Assembly: GCA_015059805.1 (NCBI GenBank)
Contig: SUZO01000003.1
Location: forward strand, 81,916-145,915
DNA: 64,000 nt
Direction of reading: 5' to 3'
From: Rikenellaceae bacterium
GTDB lineage: Bacteria > Bacteroidota > Bacteroidia > Bacteroidales > Rikenellaceae
The translations under genes and the position numbers were made by a program. The notes under the pieces were generated by a model. That model was not told the DNA's origin. It worked only from the letters and a program-made list of their open reading frames with translations, and did no database searches. Below are positions 18,381 to 25,412 of the stretch, one piece after another (the first letter of the stretch is position 1; each line of letters begins with the position of its first letter).

Positions 18381-18417
18381 AGCACCGACAGTCTAAGTTT
18401 GTCGGTGCTATTTTTTT
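18381..18417 (+). terminator. Terminator of the AraC-type gene
   Basis: Ten-bp stem AGCACCGACA / TGTCGGTGCT with a short loop followed by seven T. Confidence 0.92.
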
Positions 18418-18474
18418 GTCTCTTGTTTTGATGAACATGTAGCTGATTTGTCAAGCAATTACGATAGGCGAGAA

Positions 18475-18505
18475 TTTGTGGGATTGCAAATTTTTACTAT
18501 CTTTG
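18475..18505 (+). promoter_or_regulatory. Promoter of plsY, decides its start
   Basis: TTTG at 18475-18478, 19-bp spacer, TATCTTTG at 18498-18505. It overlaps the 5' part of a longer open frame from 18448, so the gene must start later, at ATG 18538. Confidence 0.82.
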
Positions 18506-18537
18506 CAACGACACACGCAAAGTTTATTGCGATTATT

Positions 18538-19197
18538 ATGACTTATTGCGCGGTATTGTTGCTGCTTATTGTGGCATATTTGTTTGGGTCTATACCGAGT
18601 GCTGTCTGGATTGGCAAGCACTATTTTGGTGTGGATATCCGTGAACATGGAAGTAAGAATGCCGGTGCAACTAATATGCTCAGAGTGTTAGGATTGAGGG
18701 CTGCGTTACCAGTCTTTGTGATTGACTATATGAAGGGTTTTGTCGCTGTGACACTTATGGGTGCAATGAGGCTCAACCCTGAGCTATCAACTGCGTGGGT
18801 TATAAACCTTAAGATATTTGCCGTAGCATTTGCTGTTGTGGGGCATATCTTTCCCATTTTTGCAGGTTTTCGCGGTGGTAAGGGGGTAAGTACCCTTATT
18901 GGTGCAGTGACGGCTATACAGCCAAACCTCGCCTTTATGTGCTTTGCGGTGTGGGTATTAGTGTTCGTTTTTACCCATTATGTGTCGCTTGCGAGCATTG
19001 TTGCGGGGTGTAGTTTCCCGATTTTTGTTGCAATATTTTCCACTACGCTATATAACCGTTATGGGGATTTTTCGTGGATTTTTATCATCTTCTCAATTTC
19101 CGTTGCTGCGATGTTGGTCTGGACCCATCGGGCAAATATTGGTAGGTTACGACGTGGTGAGGAGAGTAAAACATATATTTGGAAAAAGAGAAAATAA
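18538..19197 (+). CDS. plsY: Acyl-phosphate:glycerol-3-phosphate acyltransferase PlsY
   Basis: An integral inner-membrane enzyme making lysophosphatidic acid from acyl-phosphate and glycerol 3-phosphate, the first step of phospholipid synthesis. The 219-residue product has the three PlsY loops: GSIPSAVWIGK at the start, GSKNAGATNMLR (motif 1) and FRGGKGVST (motif 2), plus a final positively charged tail and five to six hydrophobic segments. The start at 18538 is set by the promoter at 18475-18505. It lies 23 bp before the acyl-CoA ligase ATG at 19221 and is probably co-transcribed with it, coupling acyl activation with acyl transfer. Confidence 0.93.
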   Translation: MTYCAVLLLLIVAYLFGSIPSAVWIGKHYFGVDIREHGSKNAGATNMLRVLGLRAALPVFVIDYMKGFVAVTLMGAMRLNPELSTAWVINLKIFAVAFAVVGHIFPIFAGFRGGKGVSTLIGAVTAIQPNLAFMCFAVWVLVFVFTHYVSLASIVAGCSFPIFVAIFSTTLYNRYGDFSWIFIIFSISVAAMLVWTHRANIGRLRRGEESKTYIWKKRK

Positions 19198-19220
19198 CAC
19201 CTAAAATTATATATTGTACT

Positions 19221-20921
19221 ATGGTTGAAAAAAACTTAATTAAGATGTATGAGCAGTCATTCCGCGATAACCGCGAAATGAGTGCTGTAACTGACTATTT
19301 TACTGGTGAGACCTATTCGTACTATGGTTTTGCTAAAGAGATTGCCAAGTTGCATATTATGTTTGACGAGGCTGGTATTAAGCCTAAAGATAAGATTGCT
19401 CTTGTAGGAAGAAATACTCCACGTTGGTGTGTTGTATATATTGCTACTATGACATACGGCGCGGTTATTGTGCCTATCCTTCAGGACTTTACGCCTACAG
19501 ACATTCAGCATATTGTAAACCACTCTGAGAGCCGCCTGCTCTTCCTTACAGACTCATATTGGGATGGTCTTGATGAGGACCAGATGCCAAATGTGGAGGC
19601 GGTGATGTCGCTTACTGACTACCATGTGCTCTTTGAGCGCGGTGGTGATAAGATGACTAAGTGCATCAATCAGATGACCGAGAACTATCGTAAGCGTTAC
19701 CCTCGTGGTTTTACTGCAGACGATATTAAGTATGCAGATGTGCCTAATGACCAGCTGATACTCCTCAACTATACATCAGGTACTACAGGTTATTCAAAGG
19801 GCGTTATGCTTACAGTCAATAACCTGACTGCCAATGTGATGCATATCACGGTGATGAGCGACCATACAAATATGCTTTACTTCCATAAGGGCGGTCGTAC
19901 ACTATCGTTCCTGCCACTTGCTCACGCCTTTGGTTGCGCTGTGGACTTCCTTGCTCCGCTGGCTGTTGGTGGACATATTACACTGCTTGGTCGTATTCCA
20001 GCGCCGAAGATTCTGCTTGCTGCAATACAGAAGGTCCAGCCAGAGGTTATCTGTGCTGTGCCAGTGCTCTTGGAGAAGATTTACCGTAAGCAGATTATTC
20101 CACTGCTTGAGAAGGGTCCTCTGAGCATCGCTATGAAACTGCCACTTGTAAACGAGGTTGTCTTTGCACAGATTAAGAAGAAACTTCTTGACTCTTTCGG
20201 TGGTAACCTGCGCATATTTGTACTCGGTGGTGCTCCAGTGAATAAGGAGACCGAGGCTTTCCTTCAGAAGATTCACTTCCCATTCACTATCGGCTATGGT
20301 ATGACCGAGTGTGGTCCGCTTATTAGTGTTACACCGGTCCCACGCGATTTTAAGCTTACCTCTTGCGGTATGTATCTTAAGAACTTTTTGGATGTTCGTA
20401 TCGACTCAACTGACCCACAGAATGTGGCTGGCGAAATCCTTGTACGTGGTGAGAATGTGATGATGGGCTACTATAAGAATGAGGAGGCTACAGCAGCTGC
20501 TCTTGACTCTGAGGGCTGGCTGCACACTGGCGATATGGGTACTATAGATGTTGATGGTACACTCTATATTCGTGGTCGTTGCAAGACTATGATTCTTACT
20601 GGTAGCGGTCAGAATATCTACCCTGAGGAGATTGAGGATAAACTTAACAATATGCCTCTTGTCCTTGAGTCGCTTGTTCTTGAGAATGATGGCAAGCTCT
20701 ATGGTCTTGTAGTGCCAGATTTTGAGACCTGCGAGCGTGAGGGTATTGACCGAGCAACTCTTGAGGCTACGATGCAGGAGAATCTGAAGGTGCTCAACAC
20801 ACAAATTGCTGCCTATGAGCGACTTGTCTCAATCAGCATCTACCCTTCAGAGTTTGAGAAGACGCCAAAGAAGAGTATCAAGCGATACCTCTACAACGTC
20901 TCAACGCTGGGGATTAAGTAA
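19221..20921 (+). CDS. AMP-binding long-chain fatty acid--CoA ligase (FadD-like)
   Basis: A 566-residue adenylate-forming enzyme activating a fatty acid to acyl-AMP and then acyl-CoA. Motifs: the P-loop YTSGTTGYSKGVM (TSGTTG at 185-190), GYGMTECGP (A5), GWLHTGDMG (A7), and RGRCKTMILTGSGQNIYPEEIE (A8), ending with the catalytic-lysine region TPKKSIKRYLY. No carrier-protein domain. I chose ATG 19221; an in-frame ATG at 19179 lies inside plsY. It follows plsY, suggesting a lipid-synthesis or fatty-acid recycling role. Acyl-ACP synthetase activity is an alternative. Confidence 0.85.
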   Translation: MVEKNLIKMYEQSFRDNREMSAVTDYFTGETYSYYGFAKEIAKLHIMFDEAGIKPKDKIALVGRNTPRWCVVYIATMTYGAVIVPILQDFTPTDIQHIVNHSESRLLFLTDSYWDGLDEDQMPNVEAVMSLTDYHVLFERGGDKMTKCINQMTENYRKRYPRGFTADDIKYADVPNDQLILLNYTSGTTGYSKGVMLTVNNLTANVMHITVMSDHTNMLYFHKGGRTLSFLPLAHAFGCAVDFLAPLAVGGHITLLGRIPAPKILLAAIQKVQPEVICAVPVLLEKIYRKQIIPLLEKGPLSIAMKLPLVNEVVFAQIKKKLLDSFGGNLRIFVLGGAPVNKETEAFLQKIHFPFTIGYGMTECGPLISVTPVPRDFKLTSCGMYLKNFLDVRIDSTDPQNVAGEILVRGENVMMGYYKNEEATAAALDSEGWLHTGDMGTIDVDGTLYIRGRCKTMILTGSGQNIYPEEIEDKLNNMPLVLESLVLENDGKLYGLVVPDFETCEREGIDRATLEATMQENLKVLNTQIAAYERLVSISIYPSEFEKTPKKSIKRYLYNVSTLGIK

Positions 20922-20935
20922 ACCGTTAGCTGTCG

Positions 20936-21010
20936 GATTAAGGAGTTTAAGGAGATTAGGGAGTTTAAGGAGTATTTTCCCTAAATTCTCTAACTTCCCT
21001 AAATTCCTTA
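20936..21010. repeat. Long imperfect inverted repeat after the acyl-CoA ligase
   Basis: Iterated TTAAGGAG/TTAGGGAG units on the left arm are mirrored by CCCTAAATTC / CTTCCCTAAATTCCTTA on the right arm. The predicted hairpin of about 30 bp with mismatches may terminate transcription or be a degenerate repeat element. Confidence 0.6.
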
Positions 21011-21035
21011 CATTATGTGCTGCAGACCATAAATT

Positions 21036-22112
21036 ATGAAGCTGAAAAAACCACTGATACGTAAGCAGATAATAGGTGAAAACCTCGTCTACTCAGGCAT
21101 CTGGGCAGTAGTCTATCTTATCCCGATAATGAACTCCAACCTGATGTCCGAGGCATATATTGACTTCAATAAGGTCTTTTTGGCGTGGGGTAAGATTACA
21201 CCATACTTCATACTCTTTTTGCTTAATAATCAGGTGTTTATACGTTTTCAGCTAAACCGAGGGCGCTTTGTACACTACATACTGACCTGTCTGCTGATAA
21301 TTTGTATCACCTTTGGCTGTATTGAGGTCTACGAGCAGTGGAGAATAGCCGTTCTGGGAGAGAGTGTTGGCGAGCTTATCCAGCCTCGTCACGCCTCACT
21401 TACAGACTTGCGTTGGTACTGGAACATTGTGCTATGTGCCTTTATGTTTTGTGCCAATTTGGGTATTAAAAAGTTCTATGAGGCTATGCAGCGCGATGAG
21501 GATAATGAGCGATTGGCTCGTGAGAATGTGGAGGCGGAGATGTACTACCTCAAGTATCAGATAAACCCTCACTTTCTGATGAATACGCTCAATAATATCC
21601 ACGCACTGATAGATATTGATGCTGACAGTGCCAAGCGTGGACTCATTGAGCTATCTGAGATGATGCGTCATGTGGTCTACGAGTCGAGCGCGGAGACTAT
21701 CCCAATGAGCAAGGATATAAAGTTTATTGAGAACTATATTGAGCTGATGCGTATCCGTTATGCGCAGAAGATTGATGTTCGCTTTACCTATCCTAAAACT
21801 ATACCATCTACGCTTTCGGTTCCGCCACTGGTCTTTATTGTCTTTGTAGAGAACGCCTTTAAGCATGGCGTGAACCGTAATAAAACCTCATTTATCCATA
21901 TTGATATTAGCATAGAGGAACAGACTATAGTTGCAAACTTCTGCAACTCACTACATCATACTTCTAACCCGAAACACACCTCCGGCATAGGCTTGGAAAA
22001 TGTTGGTCGCCGTTTGGAGCATATCTACGGTGATAGACACGAGCTTAAGATTGCCGAGCAGAGTGATAAGTATTGTGTGACATTAAAAATACCTGTTTCG
22101 TATGAATCTTAA
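21036..22112 (+). CDS. LytS-type sensor histidine kinase
   Basis: A 358-residue membrane kinase of the HisKA_5TM/His_kinase (PF06580) class. Four hydrophobic segments occupy residues 1-145, then a coiled stretch, then the H-box YLKYQINPHFLMNTLNNI with phospho-acceptor His179, and the ATP-binding N and G boxes PPLVFIVFVENAFKHG and SGIGLENVGRRL. It phosphorylates the LytTR regulator encoded next; the two frames overlap by 11 bp, so they form a coupled two-component system. The signal is unknown; LytS/LytTR-type pairs in Bacteroidetes often respond to surface or peptide cues. Confidence 0.93.
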   Translation: MKLKKPLIRKQIIGENLVYSGIWAVVYLIPIMNSNLMSEAYIDFNKVFLAWGKITPYFILFLLNNQVFIRFQLNRGRFVHYILTCLLIICITFGCIEVYEQWRIAVLGESVGELIQPRHASLTDLRWYWNIVLCAFMFCANLGIKKFYEAMQRDEDNERLARENVEAEMYYLKYQINPHFLMNTLNNIHALIDIDADSAKRGLIELSEMMRHVVYESSAETIPMSKDIKFIENYIELMRIRYAQKIDVRFTYPKTIPSTLSVPPLVFIVFVENAFKHGVNRNKTSFIHIDISIEEQTIVANFCNSLHHTSNPKHTSGIGLENVGRRLEHIYGDRHELKIAEQSDKYCVTLKIPVSYES

Positions 22113-22845
22113 GTGTATAGTTATTGATGATGAGCCGCTTGCGTTGATGCAGATGCAGAACTATGTGGCGCGTGTACCATTTTTAGAACTTGTTGAGAGC
22201 TTTGATAATGCTGTTGAGGCTCGTGATTTCCTCGGTACAGATAACTCTGTGGATCTTATCTTTGTTGATATCAATATGCCCGAATTGAGTGGCATTGACT
22301 TTGTGCGTGGACTTGAGTCGGCGCCGATGGTCGTCTTTACCACCGCATATTCAGAGTATGCTGTCGAGAGCTTTAAGCTCGATGCGATAGATTACCTGCT
22401 TAAACCTTTTAGCTTTGAGAGCTTTGAACGTGCAGCCAAGAAGGCTCAATCAATAGCTCAGCTGCTGGCGTTGCGCGACTCTACAAACTCAGACTCTCTG
22501 CCATTGGGTGAGCAGAGCGCCGAGAAGGAGTGTATCAGCATCCGTGCTGACCATAAGACCTCACTTGTCAGATACTCCAATATCGTATATATTGAGAGCG
22601 CTGGCGAATATGTTCGCTTGCACCTTGCAGATGGAGGACACCTTGTGACACTCTTTAGACTTAAAAATATGGAGAGCGCACTTCCATCAGAGCGCTTTGT
22701 GAGGGTACACCGCTCCTTTATTGTCAATCTTGAGCATGTTACGGGATATACTAAGGGTCGAGTGTTCCTTACAGGTGACGAGTATGCCCCTATTGGTGAG
22801 AACTATAGGGACTCCTTTGCAGCTATTGTTGAGAAGATTGGGTAG
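22102..22845 (+). CDS. LytTR-family response regulator
   Basis: A 247-residue regulator. The receiver domain (residues 1-120) has the acidic pair in VIDDEP, phospho-acceptor Asp56 in FVDINMPELSG and the KPF lysine. The C-terminal LytTR DNA-binding domain covers about 145-245, with IYIESAGEYVRLHL and FVRVHRSFIVNLEHV as its typical strands. It is activated by the overlapping kinase upstream. Targets are not visible. Its 3' end overlaps the convergent HsdR-N gene by 23 bp. Confidence 0.94.
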   Translation: MNLKCIVIDDEPLALMQMQNYVARVPFLELVESFDNAVEARDFLGTDNSVDLIFVDINMPELSGIDFVRGLESAPMVVFTTAYSEYAVESFKLDAIDYLLKPFSFESFERAAKKAQSIAQLLALRDSTNSDSLPLGEQSAEKECISIRADHKTSLVRYSNIVYIESAGEYVRLHLADGGHLVTLFRLKNMESALPSERFVRVHRSFIVNLEHVTGYTKGRVFLTGDEYAPIGENYRDSFAAIVEKIG

Positions 22846-23293
22846 TGTAGACCATCGTTGGGAACGACTTTAAGAAGGTGTACTGACCATCCTTAAACTC
22901 AGCACATAGGTGCTTGTGCCCATTAGTAAGTATTATGTATTGCGCCCCCAGTACAGCATTGTAGCGTACTGCCTGTGCAAATACGCTCTTGTCTATATTC
23001 ACCTCTGGGGCTTTACACTCTACAAGAATCGTAGGCTTAAGGTCGTTGCCAATAACAACAATGTCTGCTCTCTGTGCCGTGCCGTTAATCTTTACTTGAT
23101 ACTCCTGTGCAATAGAGTGGGGTAGTACTCCGCAGTGGGAGATTAAAAAGGCTATAACGTGACGCCTAACAACCTCCTCTGGTGTGAGTAGCAGATAGCG
23201 ACCCCTCAGAGCATCCCAGACAAAGGTCTGACCGTTCTGTTGCGTTGTTGCCATCTCTATGGCAGGAAAATTGATTTGGCGTTGGCTTGCCAT
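22823..23293 (-). CDS. HsdR N-terminal domain (PD-(D/E)XK nuclease-like) protein
   Basis: A 156-residue stand-alone version of the N-terminal domain of type I restriction R subunits. The nuclease-fold motif is readable: RADIVVIGNDLKPTILVECKAP (D...ExK), followed by a conserved FAQAVRYNAVLGAQYIILTNG helix-strand unit. No helicase or HsdM/S genes are near, so it is not a restriction system; such short proteins are widespread single genes in Bacteroidetes with unknown role. The gene is convergent with the LytTR gene and divergent from the GH2-like gene, whose promoter lies beside its start. Confidence 0.83.
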   Translation of the reverse strand: MASQRQINFPAIEMATTQQNGQTFVWDALRGRYLLLTPEEVVRRHVIAFLISHCGVLPHSIAQEYQVKINGTAQRADIVVIGNDLKPTILVECKAPEVNIDKSVFAQAVRYNAVLGAQYIILTNGHKHLCAEFKDGQYTFLKSFPTMVYTTQSSQQ

Positions 23294-23310
23294 TGTTGCT
23301 AATTATTTAC

Positions 23311-23318
23311 TATCTTTG
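23311..23318 (+). promoter_or_regulatory. -7 box of the GH2-like gene
   Basis: TATCTTTG. A start site about 7 nt downstream would leave only about 4 nt before ATG 23329 and about 13 nt before the second ATG at 23338. Confidence 0.65.
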
Positions 23319-23328
23319 TGGCAAAGAT

Positions 23329-24633
23329 ATGAAAATTATGAAGATAATCCTACTCCTACTATCTATATTTACCGTTGCGGCTGCTTCGGCAGAGAACTTG
23401 CTGCTCCCTTATGAGCATGCCGAGCCTGCTCGTGGTGTTATTGTCCCCTATGGTCGCGCTACTGATGCAAAGGCTGGGGATATGAGCCGCTCTAACTATG
23501 TGGCAAAGCTCGCCCCGTGGAGCGTAACGGAGGATGGTAGGGAGTATAACAGCTCTTTTGCCGTTCCTGTCTGGTGGCTCAATCGTCAGGTTATTCTCCG
23601 CGTTGGTCGCTCAACATCGGCATACGAAGTGCTTGTTGATAATCGCCGCGTGGGATTTGCAGCCAGTGGAGCTACACCTGTAGAGTTTAATGTCACTAAA
23701 CTGGCTAAAGAGGGTCGCCATACCCTTACAATCCGCCAGGTGGATGCCGAGCAGAATCGCCTAAGCGGAGAGCTCGCAACCCTTAAACCTATTGTGGAGG
23801 ATGTGTCTGTGATTTGTCAGCCAACTATCCGCGTGCGAGATGTTATCTGCAACACTACGCTCAATGATAATGGCGAGGGTATTGCTCAGTTCTCTGTCGT
23901 GGTGAAGTGTGATGCCCTGAATGCCAAACGCACCCGCATAGGTTACACTGTCCACCTCAATGATACTACTGTGGTGGCAAAAGGGTATAGCGAGATCACG
24001 CTCAATATGCGCCGCGAGGATACGCTTCGTTTTGTTGCTCGTATTCCAGAAAATAGCCTCTGGAGTCCCAAAAATCCACACCTTGTGACAGTTGAGCTGG
24101 AGAGCCGTATTGACAACCGCCCTGTAGAGTATCTGCGCCGTAGTGTTGGCGTGCGCTCTGCAGATGTCGTACATGGCAAAATGCACCTAAATCGTATGCC
24201 TTTGGAGCTGAGATTGTGTGATTATAACCCTTCAATGCCTATAGAGGCGCAGATGACTGATAGGTGTAATGGATTGGTCGTTCCTGCCTATTATGCAACC
24301 GAAAATCTGCTCTCTGAGTGCGATAAGTTGGGTGTCGTGGTTCTCGTCTGCTCGGCTATTGATACAAATAACCTCGGCGAACATATCCGTATTGGTGGCA
24401 ATCCAAGTAATAACCCGCTCTACCTTGCAACCTACCTCGCCTTTAATCGCGCAGCATACTATAGCACTCGTAACCACCCGTGCGTCGTTGGCTATGCTAT
24501 CGCTAAGGGTAAAACTACGGGAATCAATGTTTATGAGAGCTACTTGATGCTCAAAAACCTTGAGCCTCGCCTGCCAATAGTCTATGAGGGTAATTTAGGC
24601 GAATGGTGCAGTGATAGTATTACTATAAGATAA
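23329..24633 (+). CDS. Secreted GH2-like (sugar-binding + immunoglobulin-like) protein, apparently non-catalytic
   Basis: A product of about 434 residues with a signal peptide (KIILLLLSIFTVAAASA). Residues 25-160 look like the jelly-roll sugar-binding domain of glycoside hydrolase family 2 (NSSFAVPVWWLNRQVILRVGRS...YEVLVDNRRVGF), followed by an immunoglobulin-like domain (LWSPKNPHLVTVELE) and a TIM-barrel remnant. The usual GH2 catalytic markers (NE acid/base, nucleophile Glu) are not evident and the protein is far shorter than beta-galactosidases. I infer a degenerate or binding-only homolog. The start may be ATG 23329 or 23338 given the very close promoter box at 23311. Confidence 0.65.
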   Translation: MKIMKIILLLLSIFTVAAASAENLLLPYEHAEPARGVIVPYGRATDAKAGDMSRSNYVAKLAPWSVTEDGREYNSSFAVPVWWLNRQVILRVGRSTSAYEVLVDNRRVGFAASGATPVEFNVTKLAKEGRHTLTIRQVDAEQNRLSGELATLKPIVEDVSVICQPTIRVRDVICNTTLNDNGEGIAQFSVVVKCDALNAKRTRIGYTVHLNDTTVVAKGYSEITLNMRREDTLRFVARIPENSLWSPKNPHLVTVELESRIDNRPVEYLRRSVGVRSADVVHGKMHLNRMPLELRLCDYNPSMPIEAQMTDRCNGLVVPAYYATENLLSECDKLGVVVLVCSAIDTNNLGEHIRIGGNPSNNPLYLATYLAFNRAAYYSTRNHPCVVGYAIAKGKTTGINVYESYLMLKNLEPRLPIVYEGNLGEWCSDSITIR

Positions 24634-24777
24634 ACTGCTGATTAACAATCAATTAACTAATTACAGATAAGATAGAAGAAAATTTTTTTCAATTTTTTTA
24701 CTAAAAAGTTTGCAAGAATAAAAATTTTGCTCTATCTTTGCACTCGCAATCAGGAATTAACGCCGGTTGTAAATGAT

Positions 24778-24850
24778 GCCTCTTTAGCTCAGTTGGTAGA
24801 GCACGACACTCTTAATGTTGGGGTCCAGGGTTCGAGCCCCTGAGGGGGTA
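24778..24850 (+). tRNA. tRNA-Lys (anticodon CTT)
   Basis: Acceptor GCCTCTT pairs with AGGGGGT (including G-T pairs), D-loop AGTTGGTA, anticodon loop CTCTTAA with anticodon CTT, T-loop TTCGAGC, discriminator A; CCA is not encoded. Promoter upstream: TTTG 24709-24712, 20-bp spacer, TATCTTTG 24733-24740. Confidence 0.95.
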
Positions 24851-24852
24851 CG

Positions 24853-24887
24853 AAAGAGAAGAACGAAAGTTCTTCTCTTTTTTTTTT
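24853..24887 (+). terminator. Terminator after tRNA-Lys
   Basis: Twelve-bp stem AAAGAGAAGAAC / GTTCTTCTCTTT closed by a GAAA tetraloop, followed by T residues. Confidence 0.92.
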
Positions 24888-25131
24888 GTGCACCTTCAGG
24901 GAGCGAGAAGCCTGGAGTCGCCTCCCTTCCAGGGAGGTTGGGAGGGTGTAAACTTTTGAGCACACGACTGCGCATCTGCAAGTAGCGCAGTCGAGCCCCT
25001 GAGGGGGGTACAGAAGAGAAGAACGAGAGTTCTTCTCTTTTTTTTGCATGATTTTTTTCGCTCCCCACCGGAATTTACGACAGAGCCCTTTCAGGGAGGT
25101 TGGGAGGGTGTAAACGGCTGCTGTAATTAAC

Positions 25132-25162
25132 AAAAAAAAGAGGAAGATTTTTTCTTCCTCTT
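25132..25162 (-). terminator. Terminator after tRNA-Pro
   Basis: Minus strand: stem AAGAGGAAGA / TCTTCCTCTT followed by eight T, directly after the tRNA 3' end. Confidence 0.88.
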
Positions 25163-25163
25163 G

Positions 25164-25238
25164 TCGGGGTAACAGGATTCGAACCTGTGACCCTCTGGTC
25201 CCAAACCAGATGCGCTAACCGGACTGCGCTACACCCCG
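25164..25238 (-). tRNA. tRNA-Pro (anticodon TGG)
   Basis: Minus strand: acceptor CGGGGTG/TACCCCG, anticodon loop TTTGGGA with anticodon TGG, T-loop TTCGAAT, discriminator A; CCA not encoded. Promoter: TTTG at 25283-25286, 19-bp spacer, TACCTTTG at 25256-25263 (minus strand). Confidence 0.96.
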
Positions 25239-25386
25239 TTGTTGTATTGCGAGTGCAAAGGTAGGCAAAATTTTTATACTTCCAAACTTTTTTGTAAAAA
25301 TTTTTAATTTTTTTTTGAGCGTCATAGTGCGTGGTGGCTCTTTCTTGTTAATTATTACGAAGTTACGTGATATGAGAAATTTTTAT

Positions 25387-25394
25387 TATTTTTG
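25387..25394 (+). promoter_or_regulatory. -7 box of the M64 peptidase gene
   Basis: TATTTTTG, 18 bp before ATG 25413; the leader would be very short. Confidence 0.55.
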
Positions 25395-25412
25395 TGCTAA
25401 AGTGAGGCGGGT

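Larger units (their letters stand above)
24851..25163. repeat. Non-coding spacer with a duplicated tRNA-Lys 3' end and other direct repeats
   Basis: The tRNA 3' end plus its terminator (24832-24887) recurs in direct orientation at 24991-25045 with a few changes (one extra G in the G-run, GAAA to GAGA loop). A second direct repeat, CAGGGAGGTTGGGAGGGTGT, occurs near 24933 and 25092. No gene is supported here; two minus-strand frames of 94 and 114 codons run through these repeats and the tRNA itself. Confidence 0.8.

Noticed and set aside
22823..23293. Part of a type I restriction-modification system
   Set aside because: Only the short HsdR N-terminal domain is present, with no HsdM, HsdS or helicase.
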